The position numbers were made by a program, and so were the translations under genes. This document shows positions 48,979 through 57,770 of a DNA stretch of 64,000 nucleotides, one piece after another; position 1 is the stretch's first letter; every line of letters begins with the position of its first letter. This DNA is from Palsa-343 sp964535525 (GTDB taxonomy: Bacteria > Acidobacteriota > Terriglobia > Terriglobales > Acidobacteriaceae): the NCBI GenBank assembly GCA_964535525.1, contig CAZHTJ010000006.1:1-64000 (forward strand), given 5' to 3'. The notes beneath the pieces were generated by a model. It was not told where the DNA came from and did not search any database. It was given only the letters and a program-made list of their open reading frames with translations.

Positions 48979-50118
48979 ATGCCCGGGGACCGCACCGAAC
49001 AGGCCACACCCCACCGGCGGCAGAAGGCCGCCGAGAAGGGCGACCGCGCGCGGAGCCGCGATCTGATGGCGGGTGCGGGGATGCTGGCCGGGGTCTATGT
49101 CCTGGGCTCGGTGGCGCCGAAATGGGTCGCCGGATGGGCGGGCGCCTACCGGAACCTGCTGGCTTTGGGACAGCCGGTGCTGTGGGAGCGCTCCTCGGCG
49201 GTCGAAACCGCGATGGCCATGCGCGCGATTCTGCTGAAGGCACTGGAGCCGATGGGGATTGTCTTTCTCGCGTCGCTGGCCGGGGCGGTGGCGGCGGGGA
49301 TCGCGCAGGGCGGCGGCTGGTCGTTCAACTTCGAGGCGCTCACGCCGAAGCCGGAGCGGATCAATCCGGTAGAGAACGCGAAGAACATCTTCTCGCTGCG
49401 CGGCGTGGTGCGGCTGGGCAAGTCGCTGGTGCCGGTGCTGGCGCTGGGATTCTTCGCGGTGCGCGCCATCGAGGCGCAGACCGAGGTTCCGCCGCTGAGC
49501 ACCGAGCAGTACCCGGACGTTTTTGCCGAGATGTACAACCTGCTGGTCGAGGGAGCCTGGATTTTTCTGGCGTGGGCGGGGATCGATTACGTGATGGAGT
49601 GGCGGAGCCGCGAGGACCGTCTGCGCATGACGAAGCAGGATCTGCGGGACGAGTTCAAAGAGATGGAAGGCAGCCCGCAGGTGAAATCGCGCATACGGGG
49701 GCTGCGCCGGCAGATGCGGCGGCGGCAGATGAAGGCGGATATCGCGCGCGCTTCGGTGGTGGTGACCAATCCGACGCACTATGCCGTGGCGCTGAGCTTC
49801 AGCTTCGAAACCATGGATCCGCCGCGCGTCGTGGCCAAGGGCCGCGATCTGCTGGCGGCGGCGATTCGCGAGGAGGCCCAGTGGGCAGGGGTGCCGATCG
49901 TCGAGAATCCGCCACTGGCGCGCTCGCTCTACCGGCAGGTGGAGCAGGGCCAGACGATTCCTTATGAGCTGTATGCGGCCGTGGCGGCGATTCTGGCGTG
50001 GCTCTACCGCCGCGAGGTCGAGGAGCGTGTGCGGAGGGAGCGGGCCGAGGCTGCGGCGCGCGGCGCAAAAAGCGGAAACGCCGGACAGGAAGGCGCCGAT
50101 GCGAAGCCGAAGCGCTGA
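48979..50118 (+). CDS. flhB: Flagellar export switch protein FlhB
   Basis: A 379-residue membrane protein that switches substrate specificity from rod/hook to filament. N-terminal TEQATPHRRQKAAEKGDRARSRDL is the typical cytoplasmic start, four spans follow, and the autocleavage motif NPTH (residues 264-267, VVVTNPTHYAVALSF) marks the cytoplasmic domain. DEFKEMEGSPQVKSRIRGLRRQMRRRQM is the linker helix. The C-terminal tail after LARSLY is Ala/Arg-rich. Confidence 0.95.
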   Translation: MPGDRTEQATPHRRQKAAEKGDRARSRDLMAGAGMLAGVYVLGSVAPKWVAGWAGAYRNLLALGQPVLWERSSAVETAMAMRAILLKALEPMGIVFLASLAGAVAAGIAQGGGWSFNFEALTPKPERINPVENAKNIFSLRGVVRLGKSLVPVLALGFFAVRAIEAQTEVPPLSTEQYPDVFAEMYNLLVEGAWIFLAWAGIDYVMEWRSREDRLRMTKQDLRDEFKEMEGSPQVKSRIRGLRRQMRRRQMKADIARASVVVTNPTHYAVALSFSFETMDPPRVVAKGRDLLAAAIREEAQWAGVPIVENPPLARSLYRQVEQGQTIPYELYAAVAAILAWLYRREVEERVRRERAEAAARGAKSGNAGQEGADAKPKR

Positions 50119-50151
50119 GAAAGGGATGACCAGGGGATGGAGGCCGATCGA

Positions 50152-52260
50152 ATGAGCGCGGGTGCAATCGCTCTGGGAGGGGCACGAGTGCCGGGCAACT
50201 GGACGAAAGGGCTGCGAACGATGGTGCTGCCGGTGGCGGCGATCAGCGTGCTGTTCGTGATGGTGGTGCCGGTGCCGGCCTTCGTCATGGACATGCTGCT
50301 GGCCTGTTCGATGGCGGCCTCGATTCTGGTGTTTCTGTCGGCCGTGCAACTGCGGCGCGCGGTGGACTTCTCGGTGTTTCCGACTTTGCTGCTGCTGCTG
50401 ACGCTGTTTCGCCTGTCGCTGAACATCGCCTCCAGCCGGAGGATCCTGCTGCACGGCAACGAAGGAACAGCGGCGGCGGGCAACGTGATCGAGGCGTTTG
50501 GGCAGTTCGTCGTGGGCGGGAATTATGTTGTGGGGTTTGTACTGTTCCTCGCCCTGATCGCCATTCAGTTTCTGGTGGTCAGCCACGGCGCGGTGCGCAC
50601 CGCGGAGGTCACGGCGCGGTTTACCCTCGACGCGCTGCCGGGCAAACAGATGGCGATCGACGCGGACATGAACGCGGGGCTGATCGACGAAGCCACGGCG
50701 CGGAAGCGGCGGGCGGCGATCGCGCACGAAGCGGAGTTCTACGGAGCCATGGACGGGGCCGCGCGCTTCAATCAGCGCGACTCGTTGGCGACGATTCTGA
50801 TTACGGCGATCAACATCGTCGCCGGGTTGCTGATCGGGACGCTGCAGCAGGGCATCGAGCTGAGCGAGGCGGTCAGGACCTACACGATTCTGACGGTGGG
50901 CGATGGGCTGGTGACGATGATCCCGTCGCTGCTGGTGTCTGTGGCCGGGGGCATGGTGCTGACCAGGGCCTCGTCGGCAGGACAGCTGACGACGGAACTG
51001 GGGGCGCAACTGCTGGGCAGGGGCACGACGCTCTATGTCGCGAGCGGCGTGCTGGGCGGGTTGTGTCTGATCCCGGGGCTGCCGAAGCTCGCGTTTCTGT
51101 TGCCGGCCGCGGTGCTGGGGTACGTGGGGAGCCGCGTGTCGAAGCGCGCGGTCCCCCAGGCGGAGGAGGCGGAGACGGAAACGGCGAAGAAGGCGGCCTC
51201 AGCGGATAAGCCGGAGAATCTGGCGGCGGCGCTGAAGCTCGATGACCTGAGCCTCGAGATCGGGTTCCAGCTGATCCCGCTCGTGGATGAAAAACAAGGC
51301 GGCCAGATGCTGGGCCGTGTAAAGACATTGAGGAGGCACCTGGCGCAGGAGCTGGGCTTCCTGATTCCGCCGGTGCACATTTCGGACAATCTGCGGCTGA
51401 AGGCGCGGGAGTATGTCGTCTCGCTGCGGGGCATCGAGATCGGGCGGTGGCAGACAGAAGGGAACTTCCTGCTGGCCGTCTCGACCGAGCCCCGGCCGCG
51501 GCCGCTCGAGGGCAAGGAGACGAGGGAGCCGGCCTACGGCGCTCCGGCGCGATGGATCCTGCCTGCAGCAGAGGACGAGGCGCTGGCGGCCGGCTATTCG
51601 GTGGTGGATCAGGGAACGCTGATCGGAACACATCTGGCGGAGCTGATCCGAAAACATGCGTACGAGCTGCTGGGACGAGCCGAGACCAAGCGGCTGCTCG
51701 ATTCGCTCTCGGAGAGCCATCCGAAGCTGGTCGAAGAACTGGTGCCGAAGATCCTGTCGCTGGGCGAGGTGGAGCGGGTGCTGCAGCAGCTTTTGCGGGA
51801 GCGGGTTTCGATCCGGGATCTGGGCGCGATCCTCGAGGCTCTGGTCGAGACCGGGGCGCAGAATCGCGGGCTGCCGCAGCTGGTCGAGGCTGCCCGCCAG
51901 GCGCTGGGGCGCCGGCTGACGCAGCCGCTGATCGAAGCCGACGGGACGCTGCGGGTGATCGCGCTCGAACCGGCGCTCGAAGAAGAGCTGATGGGCCTGG
52001 TTGCTCCCGACCCGGCTGCGCGGCAGCTGACCGCGGGCCCGAACACACCGGTTTTGAAGCGCATTACGGATTCTTTGAAAACTCTCATGGGCCCGGGGGC
52101 TTCTTCGGCCCAGCCCGTGCTCCTTTGCGCAAGTCCGGCGCGGTATCACCTGCGGCGGTGGCTGGAGCCTGTGCTGCCGCGTCTGACCGTGATTGCGCCG
52201 GCAGAGATTCCGCCGGAGGTGCCGGTGCGCGCCGTGGGCATTGTGCGCCAGGGGACGTAG
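50152..52260 (+). CDS. flhA: Flagellar export protein FlhA
   Basis: A 702-residue export-gate protein: eight spans in the N-terminal half (VMVVPVPAFVMDMLLACSMAASILVFLSAVQLRRAVDFSVFPTLLLLLTLFRLSLNIASSRRILL), the FHIPEP region with SHGAVRTAEVTARFTLDALPGKQMAIDADMNAGLIDEATARKRR, and a C-terminal cytoplasmic domain that docks chaperone-substrate complexes. I prefer ATG 50152, with GGAGG eight bases upstream, over ATG 50137. Unlike many clusters, no flhF/flhG lies between flhA and fliA. Confidence 0.95.
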   Translation: MSAGAIALGGARVPGNWTKGLRTMVLPVAAISVLFVMVVPVPAFVMDMLLACSMAASILVFLSAVQLRRAVDFSVFPTLLLLLTLFRLSLNIASSRRILLHGNEGTAAAGNVIEAFGQFVVGGNYVVGFVLFLALIAIQFLVVSHGAVRTAEVTARFTLDALPGKQMAIDADMNAGLIDEATARKRRAAIAHEAEFYGAMDGAARFNQRDSLATILITAINIVAGLLIGTLQQGIELSEAVRTYTILTVGDGLVTMIPSLLVSVAGGMVLTRASSAGQLTTELGAQLLGRGTTLYVASGVLGGLCLIPGLPKLAFLLPAAVLGYVGSRVSKRAVPQAEEAETETAKKAASADKPENLAAALKLDDLSLEIGFQLIPLVDEKQGGQMLGRVKTLRRHLAQELGFLIPPVHISDNLRLKAREYVVSLRGIEIGRWQTEGNFLLAVSTEPRPRPLEGKETREPAYGAPARWILPAAEDEALAAGYSVVDQGTLIGTHLAELIRKHAYELLGRAETKRLLDSLSESHPKLVEELVPKILSLGEVERVLQQLLRERVSIRDLGAILEALVETGAQNRGLPQLVEAARQALGRRLTQPLIEADGTLRVIALEPALEEELMGLVAPDPAARQLTAGPNTPVLKRITDSLKTLMGPGASSAQPVLLCASPARYHLRRWLEPVLPRLTVIAPAEIPPEVPVRAVGIVRQGT

Positions 52261-52323
52261 ATCGGGGTCGAGGGGTTGAGGACAGGGTCGAGGTCGGAGA
52301 GGTCGGAGAAAAGGAAAGGCGCG

Positions 52324-53169
52324 ATGGAATACGCAGGCCAGTCAGCAGAGACGTGGAGACAATCGGGGCAGCCCCGGGGGGGGAAGCGGGGAAGCGCGGG
52401 AGCGGAAGACTCCTCGGGAGCCGGGGCCGGCGCCGCGACCGAGTCCGCCACGCTGAGCGAAGAGGAACGGCAACGGATGATGCTCGAACACATGCCGGCC
52501 GTTCGCTGGATGGCGCGCCGGATCCACGAGCGGCTTCCGCAGCATGTGGACATGGAGGACCTGGTGAGCGCCGGCACCGTGGGCCTGCTCGACGCTTTTC
52601 GCAAATTCGATCCGGCGAAGAAGGTGCAGTTTCGCAGCTACGCGCAGTTCCGCATACGGGGCGCGATCCTCGACAGCCTGAGGACGCTCGACTGGAGCCC
52701 GCGCGATCTGCGCCGCAAAGGCCGGGCGGTCGAAGAGGCGATCCGTCAGCTGACGGCACGGTGCGGGCGGACTCCGTCCGAACCCGAGGTCGCCCGCGAG
52801 CTCGGCCTCGAACTTGAAGAGTACCAGCAGCTGCTGGGCGAGCTGAAGGGTCTGGAGATCGGCACGCTGCACCTCGAGCGCTCGGAGGATTCCGGCGAGG
52901 AGGAACTGGCCTACATTCCGAACCATCCGGAGGACGATCCGCTCTTCCACTGTCTGCGGGGAGAGATGCGGGACCGGCTCGCCGGCGCCATCGAGCAGCT
53001 GCCGGAGCGGGAGCGGCTGGTGGTGACGCTCTACTACTTCGAGGAGATGACGATGAAGGAGATCGGGCTGGCTCTGGGCGTAGTCGAGTCGCGCGTCTCG
53101 CAGATTCATTCCTCGGCCGTGGTGCACCTGCGGGCGCGCCTCCAGGATCTCGGGCGGGGACGGAGATAG
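52324..53169 (+). CDS. fliA: RNA polymerase sigma-28 factor FliA
   Basis: A 281-residue FliA/WhiG-type sigma factor. After a variable Gly/Ala-rich N-terminus: region 2 (PAVRWMARRIHERLPQHVDMEDLVSAGTVGLLDAFRKFDPAKKVQFRSYAQFRIRGAILDSLRTLDW), region 3 (GRTPSEPEVARELGLELEEYQQLLG), region 4 (QLPERERLVVTLYYFEEMTMKEIGLALGVVESRVSQIHSSAVVHLRARL). ATG 52324 follows AGGAAAGG. It should read the sigma-28 promoters found before cheY and flgM. FlgM, its inhibitor, is encoded at 61311. Confidence 0.94.
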   Translation: MEYAGQSAETWRQSGQPRGGKRGSAGAEDSSGAGAGAATESATLSEEERQRMMLEHMPAVRWMARRIHERLPQHVDMEDLVSAGTVGLLDAFRKFDPAKKVQFRSYAQFRIRGAILDSLRTLDWSPRDLRRKGRAVEEAIRQLTARCGRTPSEPEVARELGLELEEYQQLLGELKGLEIGTLHLERSEDSGEEELAYIPNHPEDDPLFHCLRGEMRDRLAGAIEQLPERERLVVTLYYFEEMTMKEIGLALGVVESRVSQIHSSAVVHLRARLQDLGRGRR

Positions 53170-53175
53170 CGCGCG

Positions 53176-54141
53176 ATGGCGATGGAGAAGGAACTCGGCC
53201 AGGAGGAGATCGACGCCCTGTTTCAGGCGGCGCGGGCGCACAGCCAGGCCGCGCCCGAGGCGCCGCGCAGCCGGGTGCTGCCCTGGAGCTTCAACCGGTC
53301 CGGGCAAATCTCGAATGAACAGTTGCGGGCCATCAGCATGATCAACGACATTTTTGCCCGCAATCTCACCCACCACCTGGGCGCCTGGTTTCGCAGCCGG
53401 GTGCAGGTCAGCCTGGTTTCGGCCGAGCAGATCCAGTTCAGCGAATTTCTGCTGCGCATCCCGGAACTGGCCTACGTGTGCTCGGTGCGCCTCGAGCCCC
53501 TGCGGGCCATCTCCGTGCTGCAGATGGATCTGACCACCGCGCCGTCGATGATCGAGCTGCTGCTGGGTGGCGAAGGGGGCCCCAGCGAGCCCCGCGAGCT
53601 GACCGACATCGAAGAGGCCATTCTGTCGGGCGTCGTCGAGGCGATCTGCCGCGAGCTGACCACGGCCTGGCAGCCGGTGGGCCTGAGCTTCAGCTTTGAA
53701 AAGCGGCAGATGCAGACCCAGACCCCGCGGCTGATTCCCGTTTCGGAGAAGACGCTGTGCCTGAGCTTCGAGCTGCGGCTGGGCGAGATCAGCGGCCTGC
53801 TGAACCTCGCCTTTCCCGCAGTGGCCTCGAACACCATCCTGCGCCGGCTGGCCGGGGAACGCTCGCGGCAGCGCCGCCATTCGGCTGAGACCCGGCGGCG
53901 CGTGCGGGAGCTCGCCAGCGCCTGCCGGGCCGGCACCGCCCTGCATTTGCCTCCGGTCCGTGTGCCGGCCAGCTCGCTCGGCGAGTTGCGCCCGGGCTCG
54001 ATCCTGCGGTTTGAGTTGCCCGCCTCGAGGACCACGGCCCAGTTTCGCGCCGGAGGCGTGACGCTGTTTTCGGCAACGCCGGTCGGGCAGGACGACCATC
54101 GGGCGGCGCATCTTCTGGCCGCCACTGAGGCGAGGAAATGA
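53176..54141 (+). CDS. fliM: Flagellar motor switch protein FliM
   Basis: A 321-residue C-ring protein. The extreme N-terminus carries the CheY-binding signature as LGQEEIDALFQAA (usual LSQDEIDALL). The middle CheC-like domain (FNRSGQISNEQLRAISMINDIFARNLTHHLGAWFRS, VRLEPLRAISVLQMDLTTAPSMIELLLGGEGG, RELTDIEEAILSGVVEAICRELTTAW) is followed by a SpoA domain near the end. It overlaps the next gene by four bases. It links CheY-P binding to rotation reversal. Confidence 0.93.
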   Translation: MAMEKELGQEEIDALFQAARAHSQAAPEAPRSRVLPWSFNRSGQISNEQLRAISMINDIFARNLTHHLGAWFRSRVQVSLVSAEQIQFSEFLLRIPELAYVCSVRLEPLRAISVLQMDLTTAPSMIELLLGGEGGPSEPRELTDIEEAILSGVVEAICRELTTAWQPVGLSFSFEKRQMQTQTPRLIPVSEKTLCLSFELRLGEISGLLNLAFPAVASNTILRRLAGERSRQRRHSAETRRRVRELASACRAGTALHLPPVRVPASSLGELRPGSILRFELPASRTTAQFRAGGVTLFSATPVGQDDHRAAHLLAATEARK

Positions 54142-54929
54142 GCGAGCGGGAGCAGGAGCGGGGGCAGTGGCTCAGCAAACTGGCGGCCGAGATCGGTGGA
54201 GAACTGGGCCAGACGGTGACGCTCGCCGCCGGAGGCGAGGCGCCGGAGGCGGCGGTGAGCTGGACGGACACCATCGAGATCCCCGGGGCGCGCGTGACCG
54301 TCGCCGCCCATCGGGAGGATGTGAGCGCCTTTCTGATCGAAGCGCGGGTGATCGAAGTCGGCCAGGGGGACGCCGAGATGGTGCGGGAGCTGTGGTCCGG
54401 CATCCTGGCCAGCGTTGCCTCCCGGATGGGCGGGAAGGCATCGCCGTCCGGGGCAGGGGGAGCCCCGGGAGGCGCCGAACCCTGTGCGCTCGGTTTGGGA
54501 GGAGCGCGCGTGCGTTTGTCGCTGTCGGTCGAGGCCGGTGCGGGCCGGACGCGGAGCGAACCCGGGAACGAGGCGCGGAAGGAAGGACGGAACCGGGGGC
54601 CAGGCGGTGAGCCGCAGCAGGTGGCGCAGGCGGGGCCGCCGGCGGCCGTCCGGCACGCGGCAGGCAATTTCGATCTTCTGCTCGAGGTGGAGCTCGAAGC
54701 GACGGTGCGTTTCGGCTCGCGCGAGATGGAGCTGAAGGAACTGCTGGAGCTGGGCCCGGGCGACGTCGTCGAACTGGACCGTCAGGTGGCCGATCCGGTG
54801 GATTTGATCGTGGGAGACAGGATTGTGGCGCGCGGCGAGGTGGTGCTGGTGAACGGAAATTTCGGATTGCGCGTGACCGAGGTCGCTGAGCCGGTGCGGC
54901 GGCTGGAGAGCATTCGATGTCTCTGGTAG
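54138..54929 (+). CDS. FliN/FliY-type motor switch protein (second copy)
   Basis: A 263-residue protein. The C-terminal ~85 residues are a SpoA/FliN domain (FDLLLEVELEATVRFGSREMELKELLELGPGDVVELDRQVADPVDLIVGDRIVARGEVVLVNGNFGLRVTEV). The N-terminal ~110 residues (LSKLAAEIGGELGQTVTLAAGG, EDVSAFLIEARVIEVGQGDAEMVRELWSGILASVASRMGGK) resemble a reduced CheC/FliY-like fold, but no phosphatase E-x-x-N motif is seen. A Gly/Glu/Arg-rich linker joins the two. It overlaps fliM by ATGA, so this is the copy translated with fliM. Confidence 0.85.
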   Translation: MSEREQERGQWLSKLAAEIGGELGQTVTLAAGGEAPEAAVSWTDTIEIPGARVTVAAHREDVSAFLIEARVIEVGQGDAEMVRELWSGILASVASRMGGKASPSGAGGAPGGAEPCALGLGGARVRLSLSVEAGAGRTRSEPGNEARKEGRNRGPGGEPQQVAQAGPPAAVRHAAGNFDLLLEVELEATVRFGSREMELKELLELGPGDVVELDRQVADPVDLIVGDRIVARGEVVLVNGNFGLRVTEVAEPVRRLESIRCLW

Positions 54930-55840
54930 CGGACCGTACAGCAAAAACGGGTGGAGTGGGCGCCATGGTGGCTCGCGCCCAGTCGTTCTTTCCAAACTGT
55001 GCCAATCCGCGATGCTCGACCGGATGGATGCGGCTGTGGCGCAGCCGCCGGGTACCGGGCTTCGAAGGAGGCTGGGCCTGCTCGCCGGAATGCATGGGGA
55101 ATCTGGTGGCAGCCGCCCTTCGCCGGGAGATGGCCGGCGGGAATGCGGTTCCGACGGCGTATCCACATCGGGTTCCGATGGGGCTGATGCTGGTCGAGCA
55201 GAATAAGATCACCCCGGCCGAGCTCCACCTGGCGCTCGAGGGCCAGAGGCGCTCGGCGGAGGAAACCGGCGAGCGGATCCGGCTGGGCGAATGGCTGCTC
55301 CGCAGCGGCGTGCTCTCCGAACCGGCGCTGACCCGGGCGCTCAGCGCGCAGTGGAACTGCCCGGTCTTTTCGCTCGACGATTACCGGCCGGCGGAGGTGG
55401 CTGCGGCCCTGCCCCGATTCCTCTCCGAGGCTGCCGGAGCCGTGCCGGTCGGGGCCCCCGGTGGCCGGCTCCTTTATCTGGCCTTTTCCAGCCGCATCGA
55501 CCGCAGCCTGAGTTATGCCGTCGAGCGGATGACCGGGCTGCGGGTGGCCGCCGGCATCGCGCCGGATTCGGCGTTCCGGGCCGCGCAGGAGCGATTTCTG
55601 GCGACGCCGGCGCCCCCGGCGCGCTATCTCGAAGCGGCGAGTTCCTGGGTTCTGGGCCGGACGATCACGAAAGCGATCGAAGCCGCGAAGCCGATGGAGG
55701 CGCGCCTGACGCGCATTCACGACTACTACTGGCTGCGGCTCTGGCGGCGGGAGGCGGCGCCGCCGGGGCTCCCTGCCGCCGACGCAGTCGAAGACCTGCT
55801 GGCGACCGTCGGGACCCCTGGGAGGCGGGGCAAAATTTGA
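54917..55840 (+). CDS. MshEN-like protein with N-terminal zinc motif
   Basis: A 307-residue protein not in the standard flagellar set. N-terminal C-x4-C and C-x3-C pairs (CANPRC, WACSPECM) form a likely zinc site. From about residue 88 it resembles GspE/MshE N-terminal (MshEN) domains: one degenerate copy of the 24-residue motif (GLMLVEQNKITPAE, LALEGQ) and then a full match, RLGEWLLRSGVLSEPALTRA then LSAQ, which keeps every conserved R-L-G, L, G, L, L, Q position known from cyclic-di-GMP-binding MshEN domains. No ATPase domain follows. It overlaps the second fliN by 13 bases and precedes cheY. Inference: a cyclic-di-GMP sensor acting on the switch. Confidence 0.75.
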   Translation: MSLVADRTAKTGGVGAMVARAQSFFPNCANPRCSTGWMRLWRSRRVPGFEGGWACSPECMGNLVAAALRREMAGGNAVPTAYPHRVPMGLMLVEQNKITPAELHLALEGQRRSAEETGERIRLGEWLLRSGVLSEPALTRALSAQWNCPVFSLDDYRPAEVAAALPRFLSEAAGAVPVGAPGGRLLYLAFSSRIDRSLSYAVERMTGLRVAAGIAPDSAFRAAQERFLATPAPPARYLEAASSWVLGRTITKAIEAAKPMEARLTRIHDYYWLRLWRREAAPPGLPAADAVEDLLATVGTPGRRGKI

Positions 55841-55842
55841 GG

Positions 55843-55869
55843 TAGAGAGAAAGCGCGCGCAGCCGATAA
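55843..55869 (+). promoter_or_regulatory. Predicted sigma-28 (FliA) promoter of cheY
   Basis: TAGA (55843-55846), 15-base spacer, GCCGATAA (55862-55869); the -10 matches the FliA consensus exactly and the -35 differs from TAAA by one base. It lies 22 bp before the cheY ATG. Confidence 0.75.
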
Positions 55870-55891
55870 GGGGGTTGGAGGGGACTGCGCG

Positions 55892-56275
55892 ATGTCCGGA
55901 ATAACGGTGCTGATTGTCGACGATTCGTCGGTCATGCGGAAGATAGTCGAGCGGGCTCTGCGCCAGGCAGGGCTGAATCTGACCAAAGTGGTGGAGGCGG
56001 GCAGTGGCCACGAGGGAATCGAGGCGCTCGAGCGTGAGCGTGCCGACCTGATCGTCTCCGATATCAACATGCCGAGCATGGACGGCCTCGAGTTTCTGCG
56101 GCAGATTCAGGCCCTGGGGCTGGCCAAAGGGGCTCCGGTAGTGATGATCACCACGGAGAGCGGCGAGGAGCACGTGCGCGAGGCGCTGGCGGCCGGGGCG
56201 CAGGGATACATTCGAAAACCGTTTACGCCTGACCAGGTGCGGGACCGTGTCCTGCCGCTGCTGGCTCCGGCCTGA
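55892..56275 (+). CDS. cheY: Chemotaxis response regulator CheY
   Basis: A 127-residue single receiver domain: VLIVDDSSVMRKIVERALRQAG (acidic pocket D10-D11), DLIVSDINMPSMDGLEFL (phospho-acceptor D57), PVVMITTESGEEHVREALAAGAQGYIRKPF (Thr switch, conserved Lys). The layout fits CheY that binds FliM when phosphorylated. A sigma-28 promoter immediately upstream suggests it is expressed with late genes. CheX follows, a phosphatase for CheY-P. No CheA kinase is present in this window. Confidence 0.92.
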   Translation: MSGITVLIVDDSSVMRKIVERALRQAGLNLTKVVEAGSGHEGIEALERERADLIVSDINMPSMDGLEFLRQIQALGLAKGAPVVMITTESGEEHVREALAAGAQGYIRKPFTPDQVRDRVLPLLAPA

Positions 56276-56439
56276 GCTCCGCCCGGGGGCGGGGAGGGGG
56301 AGGACCGGGCAGGAGGCGCGGATGGAAGCGCGCCCCCTGGCCGGTGCGGCAGCCGGACGAGGAACCGAACCGGAGACGGACCATACTCCGGGGCCCGGGC
56401 AGGAGCCGGGCTCCGGAAGGAAAAGGAAGAGGGAGATCC

Positions 56440-56937
56440 ATGGCAGAGAGAACGAGTACGGCGGCGGAGCAGAAGATCGACATCGGCCACTTCGAGGCGT
56501 TTCTGGACCGCGCGACCAACGAGGTGTTTGCGACGATGCTGGGCAGCGGTTGCGCGCCGACATCGCAGGGCACTCCCGCCGATGACGGAACGATTTCCGC
56601 GGTGATCGGGCTGGCCGGGGCGATGAGCGGGTCCATGGTGCTGCACGCCTCGAGCGCGGCGGCCATGCGCATGGCGGAGCGGATGACGGGGATCCCGATC
56701 ACCGAGGTGGATGCCATGGTGCGGGATGCGGTCGGCGAGGTCTGCAACATGATTGCAGGCGCCTGGAAGGGCTTCGACCCTGCGCTCGCGTCCGGGTGCC
56801 TGCTGTCGACGCCGACGGTGGTGGCCGGAACCAGTTACGAGCTGTTCAGCCAGCGGGCCGCGATTCGCATCGAGCGGCGCTATCGTTTCGAGGAGGTGGT
56901 TTTTACGGTCACCCTCTTCTGTGAGCTGCCCGCATGA
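56440..56937 (+). CDS. cheX: CheX-type CheY-P phosphatase
   Basis: A 165-residue protein. The phosphatase motif E-x-x-N lies in DAVGEVCNMIAGAWKG; STNP-like strands SAVIGLAGAMSGSMVLHASSAAAMRMAERMTG precede it; LLSTPTVVAGTSYELFSQ and FEEVVFTVTLFCEL close the fold. CheX removes phosphate from CheY-P. ATG 56440 follows GGAAGAGGGAGATCC. It lies 165 bp after cheY, with a spacer of G-rich text. Confidence 0.88.
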   Translation: MAERTSTAAEQKIDIGHFEAFLDRATNEVFATMLGSGCAPTSQGTPADDGTISAVIGLAGAMSGSMVLHASSAAAMRMAERMTGIPITEVDAMVRDAVGEVCNMIAGAWKGFDPALASGCLLSTPTVVAGTSYELFSQRAAIRIERRYRFEEVVFTVTLFCELPA

Positions 56938-57006
56938 GAAGCTTTTAATCTTCCTGATCGCTGTTGGGCCCGGCTCCTGCAACGACATCCTGCGGGAGGC
57001 GAAGCG

Positions 57007-57744
57007 GTGGACAGCGGATACTATGCGGCATATTCCGGCTGGCTGGCGCGCAGCCAGGCCCTGGACGTGGCGGCCGGCAACCTGGCCAATGCGGGGACGG
57101 CGGGCTACCGGGCTGAGCGTGACTACTTCCGTTCGGCGATTCTGGGCCCCGGGGCGCTCGACTCGCAGCTGAACACGACGGTGAATGCGTTCGGCGTGCT
57201 GGGCGGCAGCCGTGTCGATTTAGGACAGGGAGCGCTGACGCCGACCGGCAATCCTCTCGACCTCGGCATCGAAGGCGACGGCTTCTTCGCCATTCAGACG
57301 CAACAGGGCATCCGGTATACGCGCAATGGCCAGTTCGAGCGCGCGCAGGATGGAACCCTGACCACCCAGGCGGGTGAGCCGGTGCTCGATGCCGCCAGCC
57401 AGCCGGTCCGTGTGCCCTCCGGCGACATCGTGATTGGAACCGACGGCGCGGTTTCGGTCAACGGAGGCCTCGCGGGAAAGATCGCGGTTCTTGGATTTGC
57501 GAACGGGGGGGCGCTTGAGGCCGAGGGCGCCAACCGGTATCGGCCGGCCGATGGGGTTGAGCCCGCGGCAGCGACAGGCGCAATTCATCAGGGCGCGCTC
57601 GAGTCGTCGAATCAGGACGTGATCGGCGGCAGTTTACAGCTGGTGCTGATGCAGCGCCAGGCCGAGATGATGCAGAAGGCGGTCTCGATGTTCTCGAACG
57701 ATTTCGACAGGACGGCGAGCGAGGATTTGCCGCGCGTGTCGTAG
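57007..57744 (+). CDS. flgF: Flagellar proximal rod protein FlgF
   Basis: A 245-residue rod protein. N-terminal YYAAYSGWLARSQALDVAAGNLANAGTAGYRAERDYFRS is the conserved flagellar-rod start; the middle NPLDLGIEGDGFFAIQTQQGIRYTRNGQFERAQDGTLTTQAGEPVLDA is the FlgE/F/G domain; QGALESSNQDVIGGSLQLVLMQRQAEMMQKAVSMF is the C-terminal rod helix. Its shorter length compared with the next gene and order before flgG support FlgF. GTG 57007 follows GGGAGGCG. Confidence 0.87.
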   Translation: MDSGYYAAYSGWLARSQALDVAAGNLANAGTAGYRAERDYFRSAILGPGALDSQLNTTVNAFGVLGGSRVDLGQGALTPTGNPLDLGIEGDGFFAIQTQQGIRYTRNGQFERAQDGTLTTQAGEPVLDAASQPVRVPSGDIVIGTDGAVSVNGGLAGKIAVLGFANGGALEAEGANRYRPADGVEPAAATGAIHQGALESSNQDVIGGSLQLVLMQRQAEMMQKAVSMFSNDFDRTASEDLPRVS

Positions 57745-57770
57745 CCGGCCCCGGGGCGAAGGAGGAGCAA

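Noticed and set aside
48973..51009. 678-codon open frame antisense to flhB and flhA
   Set aside because: Low-complexity Arg/His-rich product; flhB and flhA are unambiguous on the plus strand.
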